Shown here: positions 10,628 through 23,000 of the stretch, piece by piece
Numbering within the stretch: position 1 is the first letter of the stretch
How the letters are laid out: the number at the start of each line of letters is the position of its first letter
From: Lumbricus rubellus
Taxonomy: Eukaryota > Annelida > Clitellata > Crassiclitellata > Lumbricidae
Direction of reading: 5' to 3'
DNA: 64,000 bases
Assembly: GCA_945859605.1 (NCBI GenBank)
Contig: OX243817.1
Coordinates: forward strand, 33,004,424-33,068,423
The notes under the pieces: model-generated
The model's input: the letters and a program-made list of their open reading frames with translations, nothing else
Told to the model about the DNA's origin: nothing
Database searches by the model: none
Program-made: the position numbers and the translations under genes

Positions 10628-11417
10628 CACTGTGTCCACGATAAAGTAGACCACGCAATAAAGTGTCGTAACTCGGTCAAAACGTTTAGGATTTGTCTGA
10701 AATTTTACACAAAACAACAGTGGCCATATTTACATGAGATCCAAAAGCCGAATAGAAATATTCGCGAGTTTGCCAAATTTGTGAGTGTTTGAGATGCAGC
10801 ACCGAAAAATGCAACTTTCCAACATGCAAAAGCTGAAAGGAAGTGAAATTCAGCTATAAATTTTGTTGAAAATGTTCTTTTTGTTCACGAACACACAGCC
10901 GTAGACATACATGTAGACGCTACCTACTGTTTGATGGTCAGGTCGATGATCACCTGGTCAAACAGCTGTCACTCTTCAATCAGACGCGCCCTGCGGTTAT
11001 CGATGTCATGAATAGCCTACAGTAACGAAAACCGCGCTACTCCGGTACATGTATACCCGGTTCGAGATCTGGACTCCTAGGCGGCCACAGCTGCGGATAT
11101 GAAGCCGAGTGTCTTCCGGGACAGCTACTACTCTAATACGTCTACGGTCGGGTGTTCGTGAACAAAAATGGCATTTTGACCACCATTTATAGCTGAATTT
11201 CGCTTCCTTTCAGCTTTTGCATGTTGGAAAGTTCAATTTTCGGTGCTCCATTTTAAACGCTCATAAATTTGGCAAACTCAGAAATATTTCTAGTCGGCTT
11301 TAGGATCTCGTGTAAATATGGCCACTGTTGTAGTGTATAAAATTTCAGACAAATCCTAAAAGTTTTGACCGAGTTATGATACTTTATTGTGTGGTCTACT
11401 TTATCGTGGACACAGTG
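10628..11417. mobile_element. Non-autonomous DNA transposon with long terminal inverted repeats (mariner-like)
   Basis: The two ends are inverted copies of each other for roughly 270 bp, starting CACTGTGTCCACGATAAAGT at the left and ending with its complement at 11,417. TA lies on both outer sides (10626-10627 and 11418-11419), which fits the TA target choice of Tc1/mariner elements. The unique centre (about 10,906-11,150) has no transposase frame. The arms are diverged, so this is not a fresh insertion. Confidence 0.75.
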
Positions 11418-11419
11418 TA

Positions 11420-14400
11420 TATACAAATAGCCTAGTTTACAATATACATAATTCATATATAGCTCATATAGGCATATACAATTAGGCCTATAATTATATA
11501 ATTATAATTATATAATAATATGTGTGTGTGACTGTGTATACATGTATGCGGACCAGTACCGGTAAATAATATATAGACTAAATGAGGTCCATAAATATAG
11601 GCCTAGCACGTGTAGGCTATGTTACTATGTATGTGTGTATGCATGTGTGTATGTAATACTGTATGCATATACGCCGTGATTAAAAAAAGTGAGCCAAATT
11701 GTTTTTCATATTATCTCTAATGTCTGATAACATATCACGCTAAAAGTTTCCAAATATTTATACAATTGAACCAAGAATATGATTCCAGAATTTCATGAGA
11801 TAAAGTTGAACGGATAAGAAGATATGAATATTTAAACTTTATATGCCGAAATTTCAGTTTACAAGCAATTTTCTGTCAGATTCAATAAAAAGTAAGCCAA
11901 ATTGTTTTTCATATAGCTCTACTGCAGACTACAACTTGCTCTAGAGCAGGCTCGAAGATGCGTAGCCTATAGGCCCTACTTTAAATACTAAGTTTACTTT
12001 ACTCACTGTAACCTGCATGTATACATGAAGTTATAGGCTTTCAGTAGATCAAGTGAGCGTAGCCTAGGTTTTGGTTTTATTTCGCCTTTCAAGAAACTGC
12101 ACAGATTACATGTATTTGAAGGACTTTCCAGCTTGGTCAGATAATAATTATTATAACCATTAACCAACAATCTACAAATTGTAATTTGCGATTGCCTAAA
12201 TATGCGGAAATGTTTCTCTATGAGACTCTATCTAGGCCCTATAGGCTATCTAGAACTGCCAACCTGAAAAATAATTGTTGACGGCGAGACGCTATTCAAA
12301 GACAGTAACTCGTGCATTCGTGCAAACGTTGGCTGAGCCGCATTATTCCTCAACTCTCAGCTGTCGAACTAAGTCACGACTGACTATTGAAGAATAGCCT
12401 AACCCTGGATCCTCTTCAAAGGCCAGACGTGGGTCTATACTCTATACTGTACGCAGACCGAATTAATAATAATAATTATTATATTGCTCGTCTTTCAACT
12501 GATGCATAAAACTTTGCCCTGTAACAGCCCTCCTACACAAACACGAGCCCGGGCATTTAGGTCAACTTGCAGTGTCTGCTTGCATGGCGAAGATGTCGTC
12601 TCGATGACTCGTATTGCCCGTGGCGGTTTTGTGCAATTGACAAATGCAACGCGGACACTACACTGCAGAGTTCATCCTATGTTGGGGGCATTCACAACGA
12701 ACCATGAACAAAGTGAACATGCATAATGCATAATTATATCAACATGTCTGGCTCCTCTGTTCTCGTGTTTGTGTAGGCTATTTTTTGCTGGCACGACGCA
12801 ATCAACGGATTGCGAATTGACAATGTGAAGTTCTGTAAAACAATAACGGCAGCACATTCATTTACGTGCCTCACAATATTATGTCTGCAATATTTCGACG
12901 ACGAACTTAAGCTACGACTTATATTAGGTCACTCTTGATATAATAATATTATACTGCTATTTATAATGCTCGTTGTCGATATAAAATTATTATATCGACA
13001 ACGAGCAGGACTCAGGAGAAATAGCAATGCCAATGATCCCTATTTTTTCGATGTAGCCTATAGATGACTACAGGTATTACTTCAACGAATCTAAATTAAT
13101 AATTATTGTTGAAACCAAGCCTTTTCTCAGAACGAGGACTTCCGACACACTGTTCAGTGTGCAGGATGAGTTATCGAAGCAAAGAACTGTACAGGCCAGT
13201 AGGCCTAAGTTATTGCATCTAATTCAATCGTGTGGATTTAAATCGGCGGCCGGCGGGTATTATCTTTATTCGAATCCAAATTAAATCCAAGTTCTATTCT
13301 GATTAAACCGGATCGTTCAAGTGCGTCGCTTGCCTTTAGTTGGTAACTGTTGGTTAGGCTTAATGCATGGCTATGGGGTTGACTATAATGGGCTGAGAAC
13401 AGAGTCTCCTGTATAATTAGCCTACGTTCATGCTGGGTTTCAAATCGCAGACTAAAATTTAACGTAGCCTAAGTAAATTTCTAAGTTTCCCCCCCCTAAA
13501 GTCAAGTCAAACAGAGATCAGCTGATTCACCGGCGTAAAAAGAATAAAAAAGAGCCATAGGCTAATCATGCACAAAGAGATATAGGCCTAGGCAACAGGC
13601 CTGTAATAATCATGTACTATTATGGGTATAGAAGCCAAGAATAACTTACTTCTCAAGAACCAGTCTTGTTTTATTACTTCTGGTAAAAATTATGTAATAG
13701 TAAAATATATTTATTACTTCCGTATTTGGGCAGTGCCTGTCATGCTCTTGGCACAATTAAAGCGCTGAACAAACAGTAATATTCCGGAAAAAGTTATCAC
13801 CCGCTAATAATAGACATTGTCCTACTTCAGAGAAACGTCTAAATATGGCATGTGCCTGAAATGAGAATTCCCCTTTGAGCTGTCGTATCGAGGACAGCCA
13901 ATCATATTCGCTTTTTAACTAAAGGCTTCTACCGTGTATGCATAGACCTAGGCCTACATTGTCTGTAAAACCAGCTGAACTCTCCCACTCAAAAGAGCAC
14001 AAGGACAAAGGATGACAGATGACTCATGAGTCATATTTTACTCATGAGAGACAGATGGAACTTAAAATTCTTACGAAAGAACATTCCTCGCATGTGACAT
14101 AGAAATGCAAATCGAACTCAAAATATATCACCACATATTTATTTTAAAGATATCTCGACAAAGTCAACATGACCATAGGCCTATTAGCTATAGCTGTCGT
14201 GCTATTTGTGGAGCGCCATGTCTAATAGTCAACCCCTTCAGTGAGTCAGTGCATATATAATTATATAGTCTAGTAATATATTTGTTTACAATATCACTAG
14301 TTGCAAAGCTACACCAAACTAATTTTTACACGAGCGAATAGGAATGACGAAGTCACCAAAGCACAACGGAATTGCATTGCAATAGACTTACTACAGTAGT

Positions 14401-14756
14401 CTGTAGGCTATGCATGTAGCCTATGTGCTCATGCAGGTGAAGGTCGTTAATACAAACGTGCTTCGTTAAAGCTGGAATTCTAATACAAAGCCGTCTAGAC
14501 AGGATCCGGTGTTTAATTCACATTAATATTTATAAGTTGGTTCAGTATGTCCTTTATAAGCTAACAGTGCTCCCCATGTGGATCTTAGTAAAGGTAATCA
14601 ATCACTTTAGGGTTCTACTTTATTCGCTATTGCGTGGGTTTTGTCGTTGTTCGCACACAAGATGGATTGACGAAAAAATTCATCTCACAGTAGTTTGCCT
14701 ACATAGGCCTAATCCACGTCGAGACAGAAACGAAACGTCATTTTGACTCATTTATA
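11420..14756. other. Intergenic, no gene recognised
   Basis: AT-rich sequence. AAGTGAGCCAAATTGTTTTT (about 11,690) recurs as AAGTAAGCCAAATTGTTTTT (about 11,890), a 200-bp-spaced direct repeat that may be a transposon remnant. A strong hairpin lies at 12,968-13,006. No other coding or RNA feature was identified. Confidence 0.4.
12968..13006. repeat. Perfect 17-bp inverted repeat (hairpin)
   Basis: GCTCGTTGTCGATATAA at 12968-12984 is matched by its exact complement at 12990-13006, with a 5-nt AT loop. The stem is perfect, but no target duplication or terminator context is visible. Confidence 0.8.
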
Positions 14757-14758
14757 TA

Positions 14759-15912
14759 CAGGGTGGGCCAAAAAAAAGACCCTCTAAGGTTTTTGCCAAT
14801 ATCTTGACCAAAAGTAAGAATTTTGAAATGCAATTTTACAGTCTTAAAGACAATTCATATTTACACATAATGGTCAGATTTCATTAAAATATTTCAAACA
14901 GAACAAAAGTTATACCACTTTTAGTGAAGCCACCCACCGTTTTTTGACGATTCAAAAACCCGACGCAACAAAAAGTAACAAAAAATCAACTCAATTATTT
15001 TGGCCAATATCTTGGCCAAGAGTACGAATATCGAAAAGAAATTTTACACGCTGAAAGACAATTCATATCTACACATGATGACCAAATCTCATAAACATAT
15101 TTCAAACAGAACAAAAGTTATATCACGTTTAGTGAGGCCACCCCCATTTTTTGACGTTTCAAAGACGTAACGCAGCAAAAAGTAGCAAAAACACAATTTT
15201 ATTAAGTTTCATCTCATATAATTGTTATCAAATAGCCTTCATATCATTATTATTACTATTTAAAAAAGAAACAGGGTACCAGCGTAGCTGCATGTCACTG
15301 AGAAGTCACTTAGCAAGATGACAATCAAATTGGTAAATAAGGAATCTGTCAGATTAATCAAGGGTCCATCAAGAACTTTGCAAAGAAACTCAAAAGAAGT
15401 TTTGGCACTGGTGGTGGGCACATTGAACACAAGTTGTGAAGCACTACCTAGTTCATTTGACAGCAGTTATTGAGATGAGACTTAATAAAATCGTGTTTTT
15501 GGTACGTTTTGTTGCGTTTCGTTTTTGAATCGTCGAAAACGGTGGGTGGCCTCACTAAAAGTGGTATGACTTGTGTTGTGTTTGAAATATTTGATGAAAT
15601 ATGGCCCTCATGTGTAAATATGAATTGCCTTTAAGCCTGTAAAATTTCATTTCAAAATTCTTACTTCTGGCCAAGATATTGGCAAAAAACTAATTTTTTT
15701 GCGTTTGGTTTTTGAATCGTCAAAAAACAGGGGGTGGCCTCAATAAAAGTGTTATAACTTTTGTTGTGTTTGAAATATTTTGATGAAATCTGGCCATCTG
15801 GTGTAAATACGAATTGTCTATAAGACTGTAAAATTTCATTTCGAAATTCTTACTTTTGGTGAAGATATTGGCAAAAATCTTAGGGGGGGGGTCTTTTTTG
15901 GGGCCCACACTG
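14759..15912. mobile_element. Foldback-type DNA element with doubled arms (mariner-like)
   Basis: It begins CAGGGTGGGCCAAAAAAAAG and ends with the near complement (GGGGCCCACACTG), flanked by TA at 14757-14758 and 15913-15914. Each arm holds two tandem, diverged copies of a unit of about 200 bp containing GCCAATATCTTG and TCAAACAGAACAAAAGTTAT (copies near 14,790 and 15,000 at the left, inverted near 15,550 and 15,760 at the right). No transposase frame is present in the centre. Confidence 0.75.
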
Positions 15913-15914
15913 TA

Positions 15915-17220
15915 TAGCCTAACACCTCATGCGACTTATGTCAGTATTATAATGTCACATTAACTAAGAATGTAAATTTATACATAACAGATGGTTTGCG
16001 CTGTAACGACACAGTGACTCCGCTGACACTTAGCAATGAATGAAGCATTAATTAAGTTATTTTGTCGAGCTGCATTGCAAGGAGCATTATCGGCCCAGAT
16101 GAATACAATCATTACAGTTACTGTAGCCTGTAATATAGGCTAATAATAATAATTATTATTATTATAGGCTACCATTCATCCATAGCTTGCACGATGGGCT
16201 ACACCATGAGAGATCATGAGAAAATCATGAAGGAGAAACGAACCAACCCATCAATAATAACTGTAATCTTGCAATTCATTGCAACTTTCTGTTTAGTCCT
16301 GTATACATGTAGCTAGTATAGGCTATGGTAGTTAATTTATATAGCGCATCTTAAAAAGTAGACATCTCATGGGCATTTTATAAGCCTACCTTATCTATAG
16401 TCAGGCCTTTTCTGTTTGAATTGAACACCGTTGTCTATTTGCCTGGATATTATAGCTTGCTTGAAGCATTTTAGATAAAATAAATTTATATTAATTTGCT
16501 CTAAGAAAACGCTATAGAAGTTCAGGTAATTAGGCCAACTCATCTATACATTGTACCTCAATGAAAACATTGAAGAATAATTCAACTTGTCCTGAGAGGC
16601 TATCACTGTCTAGGGCTATAGGCTATAAAGGTTTCAAGCAGGTAGGGGAACTAGGGGCGAGATGGATCACTGGGTTATGATGGAAATACCTTACGGGACC
16701 CGCCTCGTCCTGATTAAGTATTTAAGTTCCTCAGTCTACCAGCGGTTGATGAAACCTTTGTCACCTGATTAATCTACAGAATTTTTCGGTCGGTGCGCTT
16801 ATTGTTTTAGAGACTAGGCCTATAGTTCACTAGGGGCGTGACCCGGGTGTTAGTAGATGAGGCTAAATTTCAACTCAGCTTTCAAACCTGACCTCTGATC
16901 TCTGACATTGGATTTGAACTATCGACCTCTCTGCCGACGAAGGTTCATAAAGCGACGGATTATCACTCATCCATTAGTTTTGTAAAGTAGCCTATACATA
17001 ATATTGTTCAGTCACTTAATTAAACTATAATAATATTATTGTTAAATTTAAAACGTGTGAAACTACTCATGACTGGAGACGTTAAATTGAAACATGTTAA
17101 ATTTAGCCACTAATGTTAATCAGTGTAAAATCCAGTAGGCCTAATTACTGGCAATTGATTCTTAGCATCTTCATTAGTTGCTGGCTCAGCAGAAATAAAT
17201 CGTATTTCATTAACCCAATG
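15915..17220. other. Intergenic, nothing recognised
   Basis: AT-rich, with scattered TAGGCCTA-type palindromes and short (AAT)n runs. No open frame of note, RNA gene or terminal repeats were seen. Confidence 0.4.
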
Positions 17221-17227
17221 CTATCTC

Positions 17228-17815
17228 AACGACCATTAGGCCATTGCAATGCTTTCTTTCTTTCTCCATTGCAATGCTCTCCTCATTGGTCTTCCTAAAG
17301 TTCGTCTTTCACCTATTCAGTCTGTTCTCAACTCAGCTGCTAGATTGATTGCCCGCCTTCCCAAGTACTCTCACATCTCTACCTTTATGTTTCATGAACT
17401 TCACTGGCTTCCTCTCCGTGCTCGCACACAATTCAAGATCCTCACTCTGATCTTAAAGGCTCAACGGGGTCTTGCCCCAAAATATCTGACTAATGTTTTA
17501 CTTCGTCCTCACTCGGCTTCCTCCCATTGTCCACTTCGTTCATCCAACAGATTTGACCTCTTGGTTCCTCGGTCTAGAACTACTATGGCTCAGTCTCGAT
17601 CATTTGTCTCAATTGGTCCTTCTCTTTGGAATGCTCTTTCTCCTTCTGTTCGCTCTACACTTCTTTCTGGTAGTCTCTCTTCTGCTTTGTCTCTTCTCAA
17701 AACCTGTTTCTTCTCGCGGGGCCTTGCGCACTGGGAGCGCCTCTGAACGGTTCACCCTACTAGAGGCGCTTTATAAATGTTTAAATACAATAAATACAAT
17801 ACAAGCCAAACCTTA
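17228..17815 (+). mobile_element. 5'-truncated non-LTR retrotransposon, 3' end (CR1/L2-like)
   Basis: A 165-codon frame (17249-17746) carries the C-terminal end of a LINE reverse transcriptase: SVLNSAARLIARLPKYSHIS, then FHELHWLPLRARTQFKILTL and SFVSIGPSLWNALSPSVRST, the signature tail of CR1/L2/Jockey-like elements. The RT core is missing, so the copy is 5' truncated. It ends in a short AATACAATAAATACAATAC tail. The 5' boundary lies in a small duplication (CCATTGCAATGCT occurs twice, near 17,240 and 17,265). Confidence 0.8.
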
Positions 17816-17864
17816 ACACCGGTAATGTTATTATGGGAAAACTATTCGTCAAATTCTTGTTGCT

Positions 17865-18510
17865 GTTTAACGACAGCAGCTGTCTCATGTCAAAGATGAT
17901 GAGCGTCGCCCTCCTCCTTTAGGGGCCGTCCATAAAGTACGTCACGCTATTTTTGATCATTTTTACCCTCCCCCTGTCACAAACTGTCACACTTTCTCGG
18001 ACCCCCCTTAAAGTACGTCACACTTTCTCGGACCCCCTAAAGTACGTCACACTTTCTCGGACCCCCTAAAGTACGTCACACTTTCTCGGACCCCCCCCCC
18101 TAAAGTACGTCACACTTTCAATTTTTTTTAAAATTAACACCTTATTCAAATTTATTCTAAAACACACTTCACTATTAAACTGTAAAATTTCCACTTAAAA
18201 GAACTATCACATTATTAAAATGACTTTAATAGTAGAATAGTTAATTGTCAGCAGTTGTCACAGTTATTCATTGAAGCAGTAACTCAATGTAGATTGAATT
18301 TGAAAAAATTGCAAAAATTAGACTAGACAATTATATAATACACGTCATTAAAAAAATGTGTGACGTCACACATGGCCTGACCCCCTCCCCCTGTCACAAA
18401 CTGTCACACTTTCTTACACCCCTACCCCTTGGAGCGTGACGTACTTTATGGACGGCCCCTTATCCAGGTTTTGGACTGGCACAGTCAGAGAACGAGCCGT
18501 AGCGGAGTTT
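17865..18510 (-). repeat. Dispersed repeat (CCAGTGCCAGTCCC family), copy 3, split by a MITE
   Basis: The minus strand matches the repeats at 3,650 and 9,745. The match is continuous only when 17,922-18,462 is left out, i.e. the MITE below plus one target copy. Confidence 0.6.
17922..18459. mobile_element. MITE with perfect 27-bp terminal inverted repeats and TTA target duplication
   Basis: The ends begin GGGGCCGTCCATAAAGTACG and are perfect inverted copies for 27 bp. TTA is duplicated at 17919-17921 and 18460-18462. Near the left end CTAAAGTACGTCACACTTTC is repeated in tandem about four times. The 3-bp TTA duplication fits PIF/Harbinger- or Zator-type elements; with no transposase present the superfamily is not certain. 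Confidence 0.85.
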
Positions 18511-19192
18511 CTATTTGTTAAAGAAAGAACCTACCTGTTATAACAGAGCCACCAGGTCGAAAATAATGTGGTAGGTTATCTCTCACACCGATGATACAAC
18601 ATCCACTGACTGCATGACATACTGCGCTGAACCCATGCTAGGCTGCGGTAAACATGTATAATATTGTATAGGCTCCTAAGCGTTAATTATGTTTATGTCC
18701 TTCGTTGCTGACTTTCAATTCGTGTGATTTTTGTCCTTAGCATATAAAAAAGACCAGCGAACACTGTCAGGCTCACAGCGATGTACCGCATGCATAAACT
18801 TCCATCAGGTCCACGTTAAAGTGCACAGCGCATAGCTTCATACACGGATTCAAACGTAGAGCAGGCTCTGATCGAGCAGCATAATTTATACCGCATGAAT
18901 ACGTTTCCATCGACAGTTCGGTCATCGTGTTCACTGTTGAGTGTGTTCACCCTAGTCTAAGAGAGCTGAAGCCGTAACGTGGCTCTGACTCACCATAGGC
19001 CAACCTGGCTGTTGAATACATGTTGCCTATTTAATGCCAGGGTAGGCTATAGGCTATTAATTAGCAGGCCTGCCCACGTTGAGGCATGTCTAATTGTATA
19101 GGCCTATCGTACACAATCACAGTTATAGCCTAAGCCTATGAATACAGTGCGAAGACATCAATAGGCTACCAGTTGAACATCACTTCGTATGG
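18511..19192. other. Intergenic, nothing recognised
   Basis: No long frame, RNA gene or inverted termini seen. Confidence 0.35.
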
Positions 19193-19388
19193 CATGGTGG
19201 CCGATTGGTTAGAGCGGTCGGCCTGTTGTGCGAAGAGCGCGGGTTCGAACTCCGTCCGTGGCGGAAACTGTGCGGGACCTTGAGCAATGTGAATGTCCTT
19301 CACTCACAGTTGACCTAATATTGAACTTCTGAACTTTAGAAGAAGGGAAATATCATATTTAATGCAGTTGTATTGTATTGTATTGCAA
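19193..19388 (+). mobile_element. tRNA-derived SINE
   Basis: The tRNA-like head has an A-box region (TGGCCGATTGGTTAGAGCGG) and a perfect B-box (GGGTTCGAACTCC at 19241-19253). A body with GTCCTTCACTC follows, then a (TTGTA)n-like tail at about 19,367-19,385. It is not a functional tRNA: the acceptor stem does not close in the expected register. Confidence 0.7.
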
Positions 19389-19497
19389 TAAATCCAGGGC
19401 TGTTTAAAGGAGTTTTTAGAACTGCACAACTCCCTTCTTTTCCTTCCCATCCTCCATGGTAAATTACATGTACTTCCAATCGGAGGACAATGACCTA

Positions 19498-19605
19498 TTT
19501 TGCTAGTTTTAACTGTAAAGAAGTGCTTCTACAACTGCACAAATTCATTTAGAACTGCACATTTTTGTGTAGCCTACAACTGCACGTTAAAAAAAGCCAT
19601 GAATA
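19498..19605 (+). repeat. Dispersed repeat (copy 2 of 2)
   Basis: Contains AAGAAGTGCTTCTACAACTG and the repeated AACTGCAC motif; matches 2,130-2,225. Confidence 0.55.
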
Positions 19606-19690
19606 AATCCATTATTATAACAGATTACTGATTAAGTTTAGTCATGCATCAGGCACATGCAAATGTAATGTAAAATGTAGAACCAACACA

Positions 19691-20016
19691 CAGTGGCAGA
19701 TCCAGAACTGTTCCAAGAGGGCGGGGGGCAAAATCTTAGATCTTGGGACAGGGAAACAAAATGTCGTCGTTGGTCGCCAAAAAGTTGGCTGAGAAAAAAG
19801 TACTTTTCATCCACCAAAAAGTTGATGACCTTTCTTTATATATAGTCCTCCAGTCGAAAACTGAGTGGGGGGCCATGTCCCATGCAATTTTCTTAATGGG
19901 GGGGGGGAGGGCAATATCCCATGAACCCGTATTAGTATTGCTAATTTCAGACCGAATCTCATGGCAGTTTTAAATTGAAGGCGTGGCCGGATTGCCCACC
20001 TCTGGATTTGCCTCTG
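19691..20016. mobile_element. hAT-like MITE
   Basis: The left end CAGTGGCAGATCCAGA and right end TCTGGATTTGCCTCTG are inverted repeats. The 8-bp flanks CCAACACA and CCTACACA differ at one base, as expected for an aged hAT target duplication. The short open frames inside (including a poly-Gly/Pro tract) are not genes. Confidence 0.65.
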
Positions 20017-20902
20017 CCTACACATAATATGTTAATATATTATATTATAGGGCCGTAGGCTACAATGTGCTATACATGGCTACCGTATTATCAATATCAA
20101 CAGTGACTAATGATGTACCGGTAGCACAACGTAGTGTAGGCCTAGGCGTTTGCGGTAGAGTAGTGGCGCAGTATTTTATGGTTCGTTGCTGTTATGCAAC
20201 ACTGAGCAATGGGCAATGGTTCGTTTGCGCTTCTGAGAACTGGGCGACTTCTCAACGACTGTAATCCTTCCGGACCTGCCTACAGGTTGCGTCGGCCTTT
20301 TGGTTTGATGCGTCATTGTGAAGCTCTTTGAAAGACCAATCAGAGTCTCTGCATGTTGCCCTACGAGGTTACTGCATTCGTTCCTTTCTGGCGAACTTTG
20401 GCGGTGATTTCCGGTAGACAGTCATGCTCTGAATGACCAATGTCCTTTCTGTGGTCTCAAACTCTCAATTGGTCATTCACAGAGGGCTTCATCCTAGTCT
20501 CAAACCGAACCTAGATGGGAGGGGCTCTATAGGCCTCCATTTGAATCTAGGCTAGTTCTTCATCTGCGTGTTTTATGGGTTTGAAGCCCTTGTTAATAAT
20601 TATTGTCTTCTTGCTCCCTATATAGTAGCCTAACATCCGCTGAACCACTGTTACAATAAACTGGTCTCTCTGACCGTCTGACGTGGCTTTTGTGGGCGCT
20701 GATAAATTCTCGAAGATTTACATTACATTACAATACCTAATCCTGCGTCGTAGCGAAATGGAACCGCAGAATTTGCAGAAAATAATATTATAAGGGTTAA
20801 AATTATTTACGTACCATGTAGGCCTACTTCCTGAGCATTGCATGCCGATTAGCCTACTCTCTGACGCAAAGAGAACCTACCAAATTAACTAGAAATTTAT
20901 AC
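20017..20902. other. Intergenic, nothing recognised
   Basis: No coding exon, RNA gene or clear mobile-element boundary found. Confidence 0.35.
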
Positions 20903-21110
20903 CATGGGCGCGGTCGAGTTGGGGTATAATGTTCGGTACCTTGGAGACGGAAGGTTGCGGGTTCGATTCCATGCGCCTCACGCCTCTGCGTAGGGACCCT
21001 GATAAAGTCCTTCACTAGCAACTGCTCATGCGCTGTGGCTGGGAGTGCCTATAGCAATGAGGAGAAATCTTGAAAGGGATCGAGCTAAAGCAATAATTAT
21101 TGAAGCTCAC
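20903..21110 (+). mobile_element. tRNA-derived SINE
   Basis: B-box GGGTTCGATTCC at about 20,959-20,970, then CTGCGTAGGGACCCTG, AAAGTCCTTCACT and CTCATGCGCT, a body shared with the SINE at 24,015-24,280. Confidence 0.65.
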
Positions 21111-22094
21111 ACGTGATAATTTTATGATCCTAACAATAATGATTGTTCATGTTCTGAGAAATGGGCGACTTCTCAACAACTGAATCCATTCTTGTGGGGG
21201 ACTTGAACTTCCCCCCCTCCCCCGAAACGTCTAGATTATATATAAACACTGGATGTTATGACAATTTATTTGAACCTGTGCATATTTACATGATTATTTT
21301 AATTTACAACATTATTAATTATTTTTGATCCAATATAGCCTAATGATGCACAAAGCAAAAACAGAACTTGCAGATTAGGCCGACAAAATAATTTAATGAT
21401 GCCTATTTGGCCGAGGGTTGGTCGTCACTTGTTTGAAAACGTTAGACTGGGTAGATAGTAGGCTATTAGATATCAGTTATGGCGAGTTAACCAACAGTAG
21501 GCTAGCCCACCCCCCCAAAAAATAGGCGATCCAATTTTTTCCCCATGTACAAAAATTGCAAATGTCGACGTTCAGTCCTCCCCCCCCCCCCACAAATTGA
21601 AGCTGACGACTAAAACAATAAAAAAATGTCATCAGAAGTTTTGGTGGTGAAAATGTTTACAAGATTTCGACAGGACAACTAAAAAAAAGGTCATCAATGG
21701 AAATTTTTCCGGAAATTCAGCCCCCCCTCCAAACTCAAATCCTGGCACCGCCACTGTTAACCAATTGGGGAATTCTACATAATGGATGAGGAGGGCAATT
21801 TGACTAAGCAAATCAGACAACATCACAACATGCAACACCAAAGAATGCCTAGTTTACACACGACTGAGCTGTTGAATTGATGCTACATGCTTAAGTCATT
21901 TAACTAGTTCTACAAAATTTAATATGCAAATTCCTCCAAAGAAAAGAAAATTATATCTTTTCTTTGACACAGATACGACTTTATGCTTTGGTATGCAGTG
22001 TACGAAAATTAAAGACTCAAAATTGAACTCTGAACAGTGATTATTTATTTACTTCTGTCGTTTTCTTCCTCCTAACTAAATGCTGAACCTTTAC
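21111..22094. other. Intergenic 3' of the TRIM-NHL gene, with a hAT-like fragment
   Basis: A fragment at about 21,590-21,756 ends CAAATCCTGGCACCGCCACTG at the right, the kind of terminus seen at 19,691-20,016, but the left terminus is missing. Its interior (GACGACTAAAA...GTCATCA) resembles 59,530-59,640. Nothing else recognised. Confidence 0.4.
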
Positions 22095-22100
22095 TTTATT
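22095..22100 (-). terminator. Candidate polyA signal of the TRIM-NHL gene
   Basis: AATAAA on the minus strand, about 80 bp downstream of the stop codon. A second A/T-rich candidate (TAAATAAA) lies near 22,043. Confidence 0.45.
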
Positions 22101-22179
22101 ATTTTTCCCTTTTTCTTCATCTTCTGCATATTTCAGAAACAAGTCTCTTGAATTAAACAAGTCATAGAATTAGACACAT

Positions 22180-23000
22180 TTAAAAAGTGTAGACATGCAC
22201 TCCCTTTTTCAAATACTGCCCAACCAACAACTGCCTTCCTTCACCGTCCAAGTACAACTTCTTCGGATACATGATCGCATCTCTGTCGTCCGTCTCAAGG
22301 ATTCGATTCCAGCTGAGATCCGCATTCAATAAAACGATTCTTCCATTTCCAAAATCAGCCACAAGAACTTGATCCACTGAATCGACCGACAGATACTGTG
22401 GATCTTTAACGCATTGCACTTCATCCTTGGCACAAAAACGGTGCAGAATTTCACCGCGACTATTTACAACACTGATGCCCCACACGGTCTCACGCGCTCC
22501 ACTTTCCCTCCACTTGTGACTAACCACCAAGTTCCCACCCGAATTCTCGACAGCATGTAACGGTTCCTCGATGTTGACTGGTAACGGGATGAGACAATCA
22601 AGGCAAGCATCTTCTTTGTATATCTCAATTTTCGACGGTTTGTCTTGCCTTGCCATTACCAGACGCGAATCAGGTGTCACAAAGAGCGTAAAGGGACCAC
22701 CAATATCAGACAGCCATTTAGTTATTGTTTTGTCATCCGCTATTTTCCAGACACATTTTGTTTCCGAGTCCGTGACAAACAGACAGTTCTGCTTCTCAGC
22801 GGCTGCCATGTCATGCGGTTTCTTGATCTCATTGATCGGGATTTGCGATGTCGACCGGAAAGGTCTTTGATCCAGAAAGACGTGAATGGCGTTTGGATTA
22901 CGAACGAGAACGTAGATGCAGCGAGAAAGTTTTGCGACTCCACAAACGTTGGCAACTAAATCGAGTTTCGTAGAATGACGGATACGACTTGGGTCAAAGG
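22180..23000 (-). CDS. TRIM-NHL gene, last exon: NHL beta-propeller
   Basis: The exon follows an excellent acceptor (TTCTTATTTTGGCAG), enters in phase 1 and runs 272 codons to TAA. The product looks like the NHL propeller of TRIM2/3/32/71-type proteins: repeats of the form KPHDMAAAEKQNCLFVTDS, LFVTPDSRLVMARQ, PQYLSVDSVDQVLVADFGNG and PKKLYLDGEGRQLLVGQYLK, each a blade with a D-x-x-N/G turn. NHL domains bind RNA or protein substrates for the RING ligase. The frame continues upstream of the acceptor to 23,148, but that part (hydrophobic, intron-like) is excluded because the phase and splice site fit so well. Which TRIM subfamily this is cannot be told here. Confidence 0.85.

Noticed and set aside
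19193..19266. Functional tRNA gene
   Set aside because: Good B-box, but the cloverleaf does not close and a SINE body and tail follow.
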